Source: Gracilaria domingensis (taxonomy: Eukaryota > Rhodophyta > Florideophyceae > Gracilariales > Gracilariaceae). Taken from it: 64,000 nt of DNA. A program made the position numbers and the translations under genes. Of this stretch, positions 39,674-51,800 are shown piece by piece; the first letter of the stretch is position 1; each line of letters begins with the position of its first letter. The notes below the pieces were generated by a model. The model was not told the DNA's origin and searched no databases. It saw nothing but the letters and a program-made list of their open reading frames with translations. The stretch is taken from NCBI GenBank assembly GCA_022539475.1, contig VCMS01000019.1:124001-188000 (forward strand), given 5' to 3'.

Positions 39674-42600
39674 ATGCGCGGCTTCAGCGCTTCCGTCAAA
39701 CGCTCGCTCGCACGCGTGGAACCCGCCTTGCAGCACGATGGCTTTCAAATCACATTCATCTTCCTCTACATCCTCGTCAACATCATCTGCTTCTTCGCCA
39801 CCGCCGCCCCCGCCTGGCGCAAGGCCGCCGAAGCCGCCTTCCACGTGCAAGCCTCGTACGCCATAGCCCGAGGCGGTGGTGCCATGCTAAATCTTAACTC
39901 CGCCCTAATCATCTTCGTCGCCTCCCGCTCCCTCATGACTTTCCTCCGAGGCACCATTCTCAACATGATCGTCCCCTTCGACAAGGCCATGCCCGCCTTC
40001 CACTCCCTCGTCGGCAACGGACTAACCTGCGCCACCCTTCTGCATGTCCTCGGCCATGTTGTGCGCTACAGCGCGCTCGGCCTGTCCGGTCAGGGCTTCT
40101 ACGGCTACACCTCTCTCGCCGTCACCGGCTCCTTACTAACTGTCATCATGCTCGCCATGAAGTTCACGTCGCTCAAACGCGTGCGACGTCGAACCTTTGA
40201 GACATTCTACTGGGTCCACAGCATTGGTTTCATACTCTTCTTCTCGCTACTCATCATCCACGGCTCCCACAAGGCCACGCTTCGCTCGTGGATGTACATT
40301 ATCGCCCCACTAACCATTTACATTCTCGACCGCGCCTATCGCCTGTGGCGTGAGGAAGGATCGCGCCTGTCCATTGCGCGAGATTCCGCCGTCCTCAAGG
40401 GCTCGGACACTGTGTGTCTCCGCGTGCCGCGAACCTTCACTTACCTCGCCGGTCAGTACTGCGACATCAAGGTGCCACTCGTCAGCAACTTAGAGTGGCA
40501 CCCATTCACAATCGCCTCATCTCCACACGAGAACGAGATGCTTTTCTTCATCAAAGTCAACGGCGATTGGACCCGCAAGCTGTACGCTCTGTTCAAAGAG
40601 CGACAAGGTGGAAACTGGGAGGATGTACACATTCATCTTCGCGGTCCGTACGGCGCGCCCGCGCAACACGTCAATCAGTACGAGCACGTGGTTTGCATTA
40701 GTGGTGGAATCGGAGCCACGCCCTTTTCGTCCATCGTCAAGTACGCCCATTACTTGATTCTCAACCACACGCGGCGTGGCGCTGATTACTGTTCCAACTC
40801 TGTTTCGGCCGCCTTCACTCGCAATCAGAGCGTGCGCGGAACCCCGTCGGTGCCCGCCACACCGCCGCACAAATCAGGTTACACAAGCTCCCAGCAACGA
40901 TCGCGCGATGCCTCGAGACGCATATCGCGCAATCAGTCAACCTCAAACTTTCCAACTTTGGCACGTAACTTTTCGCGAGGCATGTCCAGAAGCGGGTCGA
41001 GGTCCATGTCGCGCTCTGCGTCTGGACGCCTTGCGCGATATGACTCTCGCGTCTCTGGTCCAGTTTCGCGCTCGGGATCGGGTCGCATAGAGCGATTCCA
41101 CTCGGGCACTCGATCCCCCTCCGCGCAGACCAATGATAGCGTTGGTGCGATAATCAAAGAACAGCGCACCAATCAACCATATGGACCAGCCATGGCGTCG
41201 ACTGCCAGCTCGTCGCAAGATTTGGATGCACTGTCGCCGACACTGTCGCCGACAGTCAACTCCTCGACCGGAAATAACTCGGCAAGCACATCTCGAGATA
41301 ACATAGCGCTTACGATTCCTGGCTCTGACGGCAGAAACGGCGACGACGATCTCAAGCGCTTCCTGGAGAGTGAGGAGGAAAGTATGTATGCGCGCCCGGA
41401 TGATTACGACGAAGAACTTGGTAACCCGGACGCGCCGATCCCTGACCGGAGGGCTACACCGGTTCAGGACGTTGCTGTCTCGCCGACCAGGAACCACCAG
41501 ACGTTCGAAATCGTCAAAGAGTACGACTCCAACCAGGGGTTGTTCGACGACGACGAGGAGGAAGTGACCAGTCCCGGCCTTGTTGAAGGTGTGGGCCGCG
41601 GCGTCGTGCATGACAACTTTGCGCTAGACCCCATGGACCTCGAAGCGGGCGAGTGGGACTACGAGAACGAGCTGATCGGAGAGGATCAGACTCCATCTAA
41701 CGCGCTCAATCTGCTTGGCATGAGCTTCGGCCCAGGGGCGATGATGAGGTACATGTATGCGGCGGAACAGAAGAAGTTGCGATCCAGCATGGCGAAGGCG
41801 TCGATGAACCTGATGGATGACGCAGTGGACGGGGCGTTCTGGCAGGATCGACTGTTATTCTATCTGCACACTGTAACGGTTAACTGGATGCTGCTCTGGG
41901 TGATGCTTGTGCGGTTTGCCATGGTTTGCATCGGTGCGATGAGTATGAACTTTCAGTTGAACCAGACAGGACTCGGGGTGTTCAAATCGCACTCTTTCAA
42001 CGTGGTTGATGTGATGTTGGCGCTGATCCTAGCGATTCCGGTGATTGGCGCGATCTTGCTTGAGATTTACATGCACGGATTGAGCAACTTCATCACGGAC
42101 GGACTTGGCAACTCGTTTGATCTGTTTGTGCTGCTACCGATTATGGCGGTGAGTGTGCTGTTGCACCTGCTGAACTTTGGCGGGGTTGGACAGGAAATCA
42201 GGCACATCTCGATGCTGCTGGTTCTGGTGGTGTGGCCGGTGCTGAGCCTGTTTCTGTTGTGGCGGATCGGACGCACGATCGGTTCTCGGGTGATTCTGGC
42301 GCAGTACTTCAAGCCGTCGCATGCGCGCACCAAGTCGCTGGACTTCATCTGGGTGAGCAAGACACACGAAGACGACACATGGTTAATCGACGAGCTGCTG
42401 CCGCTGACGGACTCGAACATTGTTCGGCTACACCGGTTCATCACGAGACATGGGGCCAAATACGAACCGTGGATGATGGACTACGAGAAGATCCCGCTGA
42501 AAACTACTTATCAACGACCGGATTGGGAGGAGGTGTTTTCCAACCTGGTGGAACGATCGAAGAGTGGTACGGTGATCGGGGTGTTCTTCTGCGGGCCGGA

Positions 42601-42862
42601 CGGGATGGCGCGCATGGTGCAGCAGGCGGCGCTGAACGCGATGCAGAAAAGCATCCAGAACGCGGTGCAGCGCGGGTACGACATGAAGCGCATGGCGCGC
42701 GACGAGGAGCCGTGCTTCGGGCGGACGCGGAGCGACCGCGGCGGGCGGCGCATGCACGGCGCGGCGTCGGGCGTGAACGCGGCGGCGGGCGACGAGCGGC
42801 AGGACCCGGCCGCTTACGGCTGCAGCGTGCGCATCTCGGTGCGCATCGAGAACTTCACTTGA
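39674..42862 (+). CDS. rboh: Respiratory burst NADPH oxidase of red-algal type
   Basis: The 1062-residue membrane protein transfers electrons from NADPH through FAD and two hemes to oxygen, producing superoxide in defence or signalling. Seen: a six-helix ferric reductase core (about 25-220) with heme-ligand histidines H110/H124 and H182/H196; the FAD motif HPFTIAS at 276-282; the first NADPH motif GGIGATPF at 344-351; a very long Ser/Asp-rich insert (about 365-715); about four extra transmembrane helices (about 730-880); then the remaining NADPH domain with FFCGPDGMARMV near the end and a C-terminal RIENFT like the usual ...NF terminus. The insertion of extra helices inside the NADPH domain is the reported peculiarity of red-algal Rboh. 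No EF-hands are seen. Upstream in-frame codons from 39572 are proline noise; the ATG at 39674 in ACCATGCGC starts the conserved part. Confidence 0.95.
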   Translation: MRGFSASVKRSLARVEPALQHDGFQITFIFLYILVNIICFFATAAPAWRKAAEAAFHVQASYAIARGGGAMLNLNSALIIFVASRSLMTFLRGTILNMIVPFDKAMPAFHSLVGNGLTCATLLHVLGHVVRYSALGLSGQGFYGYTSLAVTGSLLTVIMLAMKFTSLKRVRRRTFETFYWVHSIGFILFFSLLIIHGSHKATLRSWMYIIAPLTIYILDRAYRLWREEGSRLSIARDSAVLKGSDTVCLRVPRTFTYLAGQYCDIKVPLVSNLEWHPFTIASSPHENEMLFFIKVNGDWTRKLYALFKERQGGNWEDVHIHLRGPYGAPAQHVNQYEHVVCISGGIGATPFSSIVKYAHYLILNHTRRGADYCSNSVSAAFTRNQSVRGTPSVPATPPHKSGYTSSQQRSRDASRRISRNQSTSNFPTLARNFSRGMSRSGSRSMSRSASGRLARYDSRVSGPVSRSGSGRIERFHSGTRSPSAQTNDSVGAIIKEQRTNQPYGPAMASTASSSQDLDALSPTLSPTVNSSTGNNSASTSRDNIALTIPGSDGRNGDDDLKRFLESEEESMYARPDDYDEELGNPDAPIPDRRATPVQDVAVSPTRNHQTFEIVKEYDSNQGLFDDDEEEVTSPGLVEGVGRGVVHDNFALDPMDLEAGEWDYENELIGEDQTPSNALNLLGMSFGPGAMMRYMYAAEQKKLRSSMAKASMNLMDDAVDGAFWQDRLLFYLHTVTVNWMLLWVMLVRFAMVCIGAMSMNFQLNQTGLGVFKSHSFNVVDVMLALILAIPVIGAILLEIYMHGLSNFITDGLGNSFDLFVLLPIMAVSVLLHLLNFGGVGQEIRHISMLLVLVVWPVLSLFLLWRIGRTIGSRVILAQYFKPSHARTKSLDFIWVSKTHEDDTWLIDELLPLTDSNIVRLHRFITRHGAKYEPWMMDYEKIPLKTTYQRPDWEEVFSNLVERSKSGTVIGVFFCGPDGMARMVQQAALNAMQKSIQNAVQRGYDMKRMARDEEPCFGRTRSDRGGRRMHGAASGVNAAAGDERQDPAAYGCSVRISVRIENFT

Positions 42863-43673
42863 GCGGCACACGTGTGTACATAATGTAATTGAATTTGCAC
42901 CCAAGTAATTGCGCGCCACGCCGCGCGGAGCGTAGCACCGGGGCGCGGCGGCGCGCGAATAGGGCGCGCGGTCCGCGTGCACAGCGGCCGGCATCGGACC
43001 GCGGCGCGCGCCGCGCGCCGCCGCGCGCCACGCATGTGGTGAGCACGCACGTGCACATGAGCTCTTGAATTTGACGCCGCCGGCGCTGTTGGGGGCAAGT
43101 ATGCAATCTGTGCATACAGCGAGCAAAGCAGCACGCGCCCAAAACATACAGCGCGCGGAAATGTGAACTCGCCGCCATGTCCGGCGCGCCCGGCTCGCCG
43201 CCATCTTGGCGCGCCGCGCGCGCGTCAGACACCCCCGGCTGAGCGCAGCGGACTGCTGGCAGCAATCAATACACAAGTACCTTCGTGCGCGCGGCACATG
43301 ATTGAGCACCTTGATCGTCTTCTTCTTTTCTACAGCGCGCGCTGACTTTGAATGAGCGCGTTCGCCACAAAGGCGCGTCAAGCAATGCAACACGCGGCGC
43401 GTGTAGCCTGGAGGCTTTTCGCGACCTTCGCTGACGTTTCGCTTTTTTGCTCATTTTTTTGGCGCAGCAAATGTGCTGACGGTGCGTGTCGAATATGCAA
43501 GTGCGCCAGTTTCTTTCCCTTCTACAGTACCAACGCCCACCCGCGCTTAATATTGCCAACCGTATAATCATCAATGCGACATGTTTCAATTAGTTTTTAC
43601 AAAACGGCAAACTTCTACTACAGAGTTAGTGCGGTGGGAAAAAAAGAAAAAAAGTCCTCAACTCCCTCATCCT
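42863..43673. other. Convergent spacer, GC-rich patches, no gene recognised
   Basis: About 800 bp between the oxidase stop and the stop of the next minus-strand gene. GC-rich GCGC patches occur at 42910-43230. Long overlapping frames here have low-complexity products and no domain. Confidence 0.5.
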
Positions 43674-44387
43674 CTAGTCGCTAGGATTCAACAGCGATGT
43701 GATCGTCATCACCGACTTTGGCGATCGGAACGTCGCCGTGGTGCCCACACCACTGTCGCTGGTCTGCGCCCGATGCAACGAGCTGTTCGTCGATGTGGTC
43801 GGCGCGTAGTCCACCATGTGCGACGACGGCGCCACAATGGGCGGCACCGCGTCCACGCGCTGCGGCACTCTCATGGGCATCATGTTGTTCACCCGCACCT
43901 GCTCGTCAAACGTGCATTCATTCTTGTACGACACCACCGCCGCGCGCAACCTCTTGTTGCTCAGTCTCTTCTGCACGGCGTGCCGTTGCTTGCACTCGCG
44001 CTCCATCAACCGCTTCTTCCTGTGCGCCAGCCCACCCACGGTTCTGGCGCACCGCGAGGAGCAGAACCGCCCGGCGCCGAACGAGCCGTCGTGCGACGCG
44101 GAGCACGTCTCACAGCGTTTGTTGTAGTGCGCGTGCGACGAAGTTCGCGGCAGGATCGGAATGTAGCGTTCACCCATGTGCGCGGAGGCGTACGGGTCCA
44201 TGTCGCTCACGCGACACGACGACAGTTCGGTCATCTTGGTGCTGGTGTCCGAGAGCGAGCGCGCCGGCACAGGCGGCGGCGGCAGCGAGCGTGGGAAGCG
44301 TGGCGGCGGCAGGGGAGCCGGCAGAGCGGACGGCATGAGGCCGGCGTGCGAGCCGTAGGCGTCGGAGAAGCTGGGGAAGTGCGACAT
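43674..44387 (-). CDS. Putative transcription regulator with GSFGxGRFC zinc motif
   Basis: The 237-residue product has a Pro/Ser-rich N-terminus and then CETCSASHDGSFGAGRFCSS...C: Cys92-x2-Cys95-x13-Cys109-x3-Cys113. The C-x2-C...G-S/T-x-G-S/A-G-R-F-C-S-x2-C pattern occurs in fungal and protist proteins, often DNA-binding regulators. A very basic helix follows (AHRKKRLMERECKQRHAVQKRLSNKRLR, about 121-148, reported here in two parts: AHRKKRLMEREC and KQRHAVQKRLSNKRLR), which could bind DNA or act as a nuclear localisation signal. The extreme C-terminus is MTITSLLNPSD, resembling the short SLLNP-type motif at ends of some fungal and algal transcription factors. The role as transcription factor is inference. 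Confidence 0.65.
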   Translation of the reverse strand: MSHFPSFSDAYGSHAGLMPSALPAPLPPPRFPRSLPPPPVPARSLSDTSTKMTELSSCRVSDMDPYASAHMGERYIPILPRTSSHAHYNKRCETCSASHDGSFGAGRFCSSRCARTVGGLAHRKKRLMERECKQRHAVQKRLSNKRLRAAVVSYKNECTFDEQVRVNNMMPMRVPQRVDAVPPIVAPSSHMVDYAPTTSTNSSLHRAQTSDSGVGTTATFRSPKSVMTITSLLNPSD

Positions 44388-47299
44388 GTTCGGAGGGCGA
44401 CGGAGGGACGCGGGTGGGGGCGGAGGAGGGCGGGGTCAGCGCGGACGGCGGGCGAGCGAGTTAAGTAGCGTGGAGCACAGCGTTTGCGGCGCGCAGGCAG
44501 CGCGGCTGTGGTTGGCATTTCTTGCGCGCGCGGCACGCGCGCGTCACACGCGACGACCTTGCACGCCGCCAGCGCGTGCTGCTGGTCACGCCGCGCGTGG
44601 CCGTCGCGTGCCGCTGCGCGCGCTGAATTGGCGCGCCGCCGTCCCCGACCCCGCCGTCGTCTCGCGAGGCGCCGTTTGTCTAATGCAAGCAATTCACTTC
44701 TGTACGCCGCCGCCATCACGTCATGGTGCGCGCCGTCTCGCGCCTTCGCTACGTCATGCTGTGAGTGTCTGTCAGCCCCCGTCCCCGTCCTTCTGGCGCC
44801 GACACCCTCCATCCTGCCTGCACCCCGTCGTGCTTCTTGTCGCCGCCTTGCTTCTACGTCACCCACGTTCTCTCCATCCTTCCCCTTTGTCCTCCTGTTC
44901 TTCTTCGTCGACGTCGTCTCCAAAACTGACATCCCTATTGCTTCTGTCCAACGACAATTCACCCCCCGTCATATACTGCACGACTGCTTTCTTCCTCACC
45001 ACAGCATCGTTGCTGCTTTGATTTTTTTCACCATTCATCCTCTGCTTTCACAGACCGTTCACAAAATCAATACAGCAACCATACCATACCACTACCACCA
45101 TCAACCGTGCATCCCCTCAACACAAAATCAACAAACTCGATGCACAGCATCACTAGTAGTGGCACTACCAGCCGTGCAGAGCACGCTTTTTCCACAACCC
45201 GGCACCTACTAATGTTCCACTATCAATTGCCTCCCAGCAAATCACCAACTAGAACATCCTATCTACATCAGCTTTCGAACACAGCACACGCTGCACCTGT
45301 CACCTGCACGAAACGCTTCTCGTGTAAGACTGTAGCTCCAAATCAGTTCTTCTCCCGGAACAACACCTTAAGATTCAAAGGGTTATCTACGCTTATTATA
45401 AGGATATCCTCAAAAGTCAACATTTGTTCTTCACAAAGTGTTGACACTCCCTACTGTCTTCGGATTCAAAGCCTTAATCTGCTCCTCACATAGGGGCGAA
45501 CCCCGTGCTACAATCATTTTCCTCAGCCTGGTAACAAGCATCTGTCATCAGCATCCGCATGAACAATCCACCACCAGCCTAGGTCTGTCCACCAACTGCC
45601 CAGACTCGCTGTAGCGCAAGCTCCGTATGGGTCACACATTTCTCGGCATCTACGCATAGCAGCTCGAGGGCTCAAGCAAGAGCTCAAGATCTTGCAGAAG
45701 AGGAGAACATTCGAACGAAAACCTTCCGCTACCACTACACGCAAGGCTTGTTCTGTACCAAAGCAAACCTTACTACTTTACGTCAACGACTCTTGTGTTA
45801 AACACGTTTTCCGACCGTTTTCGTTTGACAGCTGCTATCAGAAACATACCTCCAGAGTTTTCCGCTCTCAGCGATTGCTGCAACCGGCCCTAATTGCGCA
45901 AGAACCTTGCAATACGAGTCACTTGTCTACCGCGACAGTCGTTAGAACTGATTCAAATGCTTCGTGCTAAGACACGATCACCCCCCACGTAAGCGCAGAG
46001 GATCCGATCCATCAATAGAACTGCATCCGTTCATCTTCTACACTTGCTCCCAACTACTCTTCAAAACTTACTGCGTGCATGCTTCGTGCCCTTACCACCA
46101 CAGATCTCATCACTCTTCGTTTCTATCATCCATGAAACTCATTTTTGTACAAATTCCTTCAACGGGCAAGTGGGCACTCTATACTGGCGAACACCGAGCT
46201 TATCGAATGTGTGATACGAATCCTATCTATTCAGCATTACGCAGACTCTCTCGGTACTGGAGTAATGCTTTATGTTTCGAAGGAGAAAACCAATTTTAAT
46301 TTGTATAACGAAAGATTAGCTATTCCGTTAGCAACGCTCGCACGGGTACAGTGCTTGATGCCCTTCTATAGCCTGTTTTTGTTCTTGAACGGGTCAATTA
46401 CATAGATTCGTATTGACACAAAGGTTGACTTTGCATCCATGATAGTGTCATTTCAAGTCGTGAGGCATTCTCACTTCTGCTCGGCTGACACCCATATATC
46501 ACATTCAGTACCGCTGACGTGTATGGTTCTAGTCGCCAATTCTTAGACACTACGAGAGGCTTTCCGAAACATATGGCTCTTAAGTCTGATTTGTCGTGCG
46601 GCAAAAGGCTCAAACAAGCGATGCAGTGCCGGTGCAGGGCGCAATAATTTGAAATTAAGCCCAACGGCCTCAATGGGGAGGAGGACTTTCCGCTGTTGGC
46701 GAAGTCATTCAAACATCAAATCGCAAGGCGAAAGTGGTCGACGAGGCAGAGCCTCCTGGGGCTTTTGCGCATTGCGTGATGCTTTTGCTCAGATCCGTTC
46801 ATACGCGATGAATACGTAGTGAGCCCAGCTTGAATGCTGAGAGACTAGATTGCGTGTGATTCAACGCCTCGTGGATACTTTCATAGATTATGCGACGATG
46901 GGAAACGAAGGCATGTACAGTACAACATTGCTTGCTCCAGGGTTTGTTTCGAATTGGTTTTTGAACAATTGTCAAGACTATACAACCGTTCGTAAAACGG
47001 CTGAATGGCTGCTGGCTGTGTTAAATGAACAAGTATCTGAGCTGACTTGGCCCAGAATAGATTGCTTGGAACAAATTTGGCGCGGGAGAACGGAACGTAT
47101 CGTTCGCACGTCAGCGAGCCATTCGAACGGCTTGTCTGAGGAGAGACGGGTCGCTGGTCAGAGACCATGGCTTGAATATGGTAGTCATATAGCGCCTCAC
47201 ACATCAGCAGCGGTTCATGGTAAGCTCATGTAAAGGTATGAACGTTACGGCGGTGCTGACGCAAGCCGAGACGTCGCACGCGAGGCAGCAAGAGAAAGG
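44388..47299. other. Upstream region of the zinc-motif gene and gene-poor DNA
   Basis: The first 300 bp are CpG-rich promoter of the minus-strand gene. From 44760 to 45130 the plus strand is pyrimidine-rich and leader-like. Frames at 44386-45212 are low-complexity, and a 128-codon frame at 45107-45493 has no recognised domain. From 45500 GC drops and nothing is recognised except a weak frame at 46898-47233. Confidence 0.4.
46898..47233 (+). CDS. Possible short hypothetical ORF or exon
   Basis: The 111-residue frame from the ATG at 46898 is protein-like in composition (MYSTTLLAPGFVSNWFLNNC, RKTAEWLLAVLNEQVSELTW) and the frame stays open upstream to a TGA at 46838. An AG at 46847-46848 could be a splice acceptor. 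No family is recognised; it may be a gene relic. Confidence 0.2.
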   Translation: MGNEGMYSTTLLAPGFVSNWFLNNCQDYTTVRKTAEWLLAVLNEQVSELTWPRIDCLEQIWRGRTERIVRTSASHSNGLSEERRVAGQRPWLEYGSHIAPHTSAAVHGKLM

Positions 47300-48800
47300 A
47301 TGCTAAATCAGAGACAGCAGAAGCGTGATAATTCAAAACAGAAGCGCACATGTGAGAGCGGAGACGCTGGGAGCCATCTCACACGAGCAAGCGTTACAGG
47401 CCGTTTGCGTGCGCTGGTATGAAGCTGCGCGAGCGGTCTGGAGAAGGATCGAGCAGCCCGACGGGTGTCTCGCTCGATAGCAGCAGCAGCACGGGTACGG
47501 GGGCGTGCACGAGGCGCGCCGTGAGCATCGCGCAGCTTGCTGAGCCTCTTCCCTTCAAAGCGCTTGAGCGTCGAAGCAGAGGGTGATTCGTGGGCGGCGT
47601 GCTGCCAGCTCATCGCTGTCATTGCTCACGAGAGGTGCATGACGTTTTTCGTTGCTATTTCTTCTTTTTTTTTTTTTTTCTCTTTTTTCGCTTTTGGAAA
47701 CGACCTCTGACGTGCAAAAGCGCGGAAAGCGGCCCCGGGCCGGGGCGTTGCAGCGCGGCGCGCGGCCGGGCACCGCGCGCAGGTGTAATTGCCAGGCGCC
47801 TTCTTTTGGCGGCCTCTTTTTGAAACGCGTGGGTGCGCCCAATGGCGCGCGCGCACCCACGCGCACATGCGCTTCCGTTACCGCTGTAGGATGCGCTCCC
47901 CTGCCAACTCTTCGCAGGGAACCCCGCCCTGAACTCCAGGCTGCGAGTGCTCTCTGCTGTTGGTAACGTTCGGCAGGCGCCACCTGCTTTTGCGCGCCAA
48001 GTCGTTTGGCCTCCGCTTCCTCCGCCCATCTCTGACCTTTGCCTGCCGGCAGCCTGTGCGGCGCTGCGTAGGGGGAGGCCACTGAGCAATGCTCATCGTT
48101 ACTGGGTAGCGCCAAGCCGCGGCAGCGGTGCGACACATCTGCTTGCGGTGGTTGATTTGTAAACTTACTGTATCGGTGATTGGATGGACAACGAGTGACC
48201 GGCAAGAGACTTGCCGTCCGACCACTGAGAATCGAACAAGCTGTCAGAGACTACACTTGGATCACCGCTTTTCGCTTCTTTCCTGCGGCTACGATTCTTT
48301 TTGCGCCAAAACCTCAAAATTTTGTAGTCCATCAAATCGTCGGCGTGCGAGACGTTTGAAACAAAGCTTTCGCCTCAGCTCAGTGAGCTTTCAGATAGAT
48401 TGACGTTCCAACTCTTCTTCATCAAACTTCTGGCGCTGTGCCATGCATCCATGGAATTTCATGTTGCGTCTGTATGTGAAACGCTTCCTCTGTCTGGATG
48501 GCGCGAAATCTTCCATTTTGCTTCAAGATTTGTTCTCCGGACGCCTACATGAACGCTTCTTGGCAAAAAATTGGCATATATCATGCGGGGGCCCGGAAGC
48601 GGTCGTCGTGGTTTCGGGGGTAGCGTCTTTCCGCAGTTTCATTCGGCCAAATCACATCTCATCGCTCACCAGAGTGCGCCATGGTGTCACTTGACAACTT
48701 CTTCTCGCTTGGGAGTTGCAAACCGAAAAGGAGGACGTTCTCACCCTCAACGGTCCATTCTTTCCCGGCATCAGTTGTTTCACTTCAAAAAAAAAAACTC
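47300..48800. other. Orphan GC-rich island
   Basis: In this genome GC-rich patches mark gene starts, yet this one (about 47400-48150) has no convincing gene next to it. It has a T15 run at about 47666, TTTGGCGGC at about 47813, TTGCGCGCCAA at 47990 and TTTTGCGCCAAAA at 48299, the last three resembling E2F sites. Frames of up to 216 codons on the minus strand are low-complexity. It may be the promoter of an unrecognised spliced or non-coding transcript. Confidence 0.35.
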
Positions 48801-51800
48801 ACCATCCATTTTTCATTCTCGTTATTCCAGCAAAGACATGTTGTAGACAATTCCTAACCTTGTGATGGCAAGTTGACTAAGACTCGACACTTGATCCACC
48901 TAGACACAATTTAACTAGGTACAAACACGTAGCAATATTGCGATGTCACCTAGCCTAATATAGTCAATATCAGAGGCTCACATGCACCAGATTGCAGAAT
49001 GAGATACGACGCGAAAAGCGCAATAAATCTTGTATCACGAATGAACCCACTCAAACCTTTTAAGCCATACATTTCTGACATTCTTGGAGGTCCATATCAG
49101 TTATATAACACAATCAAAATAATCTACGGCAGAAAAAAAAAAGACAAAATATGTTTCTAGTCACTGTGAACGTGAACAGTGCAAAGAGATTAGAAAGGCT
49201 TCCACTGGCATCTTAAGTTCACAGCTTGTCCTCAACCGCTTTCAGGACGAAGACAGAAGAAGCGCACAACGATGCTTCATGCAGCAATGCTCAATCAGTA
49301 TTACCGCAAGAACTCTTGAAATCTTCGGGCATCAAGTCTCTTGATTGCGTGACAGCAGAAGGGGCCATGTTTGGAATCCACTATTCTTCCAAAGGAACAT
49401 GGCAACACGGCATCTCGTAATCTTTAAAAGGCGGCTGTAAAATAGTATCGAAAGAACAAACCATCGTACTGTACCTGACAAAGACTAACATTTTTCTTTG
49501 TCATCAATTCAACAAGGGAGGACAGGTGTACCATGATTTCCAAGAATCAAAGACTGTGGTTGGCGGGGTTGTGTATCTGAGCAATATTATAGAAGCATCA
49601 CTCCATCGCAAATGAACAAACCATGTATTCGCCTACAGGTACAGGATACACTTCATCGAACTCTCAAGGATGCCAGTAGATGGGTTCCGACATCCCGATG
49701 GGATCAGCTTCAGTGAGCACGTCAGATGAGAAGCAATGTGCGACAATATGTTCGTATTTGTTTCAATTTATGGCATGGAAATATACGTAACATTCTACTG
49801 TCTGATCATGAAGCTTGTCTTGGACTAATGGAATTTTCTTTCGTATCTATTCTGATTACGATGTATCCACATTCATGTGTCAAGGCCATGTAGGCTTCAA
49901 TAAATTGAAGCTTGTGGAAGGTCTCTAGATATCGATAGCCAGACCTTTCAAACACAGTGTATTTATCTTCGAACGAAATATTTAGAGGTCAATTACGGCG
50001 AAAAAAAAGCGGCAAACAAAAGAGAGCTATCGTCCTTCTCTCAAAGTACTATTCAATTTCATTGTATTTGGGGGCAGTCGATGAGCGAGCAGAAAACTTT
50101 TAATTTCCGTACTTGTTACTATGGCAGATATTATTCTTTCCGTCCTTGTACTTACAGACCGTTTTGAGGGTTGCGGTGAGGTCCCTTGGTGTTCAACAAG
50201 CATCGTAGAATAGATTGGACTAGCCGTCATTTTTGTTGCATTGAGAGTATGGCAACAGCGCTGATCGACATCCAAAGCTAGGATTTAAAAGGCTGTCCTT
50301 GGACAAAGCTTGCTTACAGAAACATGGCTGTTGGTGACTCGTTTTTACTGCAAACAGTATGCCAACAGGCATCGAAGAAATGAGTAAGAAGGAAGCTATG
50401 AATTAGCCCACGGAGGAAGAGATCGGTTGATGGCAACCTTGCACCATTCTTCAGCTATGAAATACTGTACATCATAGTCTGTAACGCAACTTGAATGAAA
50501 TTGTTTGAAGGGTTGCTTGATTTCACACAGCAAGGACATTACTACTCGCATGGAAATTGGCCATTAAACTGCTTCGCTCAGCTAGCGACAATAATATTAT
50601 CTAGCTAATGAAAACGAATCCTGCGAAGATATGCGTCGGGCTACACGCCAAAGACGGGGCGCTTTGCTAGAAAATGTACAAAGAGTAATCAACACCTATA
50701 GCGAATGAAATACAGTGGCGAATTCATAGGCAGAGAACGAGGTGGGGAGGCATGCGAGTAGTCCTCGCCGAGGACACGCTACGCCGCAGTTGGTTGAAAA
50801 CAGAAGCAGCTGCGATCTCAGCAAGAGATACACCCACATGATAGTTCATCAGTCCTTCAATTGCGAAAGCATGAGCTACCGGGTATCCTTATGTCCCCAG
50901 AAGCCAAGTCGACATGCAAATGCGAAGCTGTACTGAATGGACCGCTCCTAGAAAGAGGGACCACTCCATTAAGGCGCGTTCCGCCGGGCCCACTCAGCGT
51001 ACACATACGGACAGTGCTCATACACGTACTGTAATGGCAGTTGCTGGGTTGTTATGACGTGCTCAAAGCTGAGAGCGAATTCAGCCGACTTACTAAACAA
51101 GCCTCAGCCGCCCCGCTTTCGGTTTAGACCTTGGCAATGCTTCAGAGCCCTGCTGTCTTTCGCGGTTACAATCGCCATGGACGACGAGTGACGACCTTTG
51201 GGGAGGGAAAGTCTGATATGCAAGTTATCTACGACGTGTTTCGGAGTAGGTGTTCACAGCGAGTATATGTCCGTTGTACGTACTTTTGGCATTTGTTAGA
51301 TTTCGTTGGCTGAGATCTAATAATATGAACTCTGCGATGAGTGGTGGATGACATGTTGTCGGTGACATGTTTGGCACCTGCCACCTGTTTGAACACTTAG
51401 CAGCAAGACACCCTTTGCGTGATGGATGATGCAACGTAAAGGCGTGGAGCCACTGTATTGGAACCCGCTCTGTGCACTTAGCATTGTTCCTGGCAGCGGG
51501 AGGCGTCGCCAGTCACATGCTGACCTTTCTTTTTCATATTTGCTCAATGTCGTTGAACTACACCAAAGGGGATAAAATTCGCGGTGCTAATTGTCCATCT
51601 TTACGCGAAGATGTTGATGTATGGCACCTGCGGGGCTGTGTAACAAACAACATCCGATAAACTACGCTCCCGATACGTTCCCAATCGGCAGGAAAAGTTG
51701 AGAAAAGCTTTAGTTGAAAGCTTTCTTGATTTCGAAAACTCCACGTACAAGATCAAGCATTCGATAACCCTAATTGCGAATCACTCTCGCAACAGAGCAT

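Noticed and set aside
47555-48205. 216-codon minus-strand gene
   Set aside because: Low-complexity Lys/Arg/Ala-rich sequence with a Lys run coming from the T15 tract; no domain.
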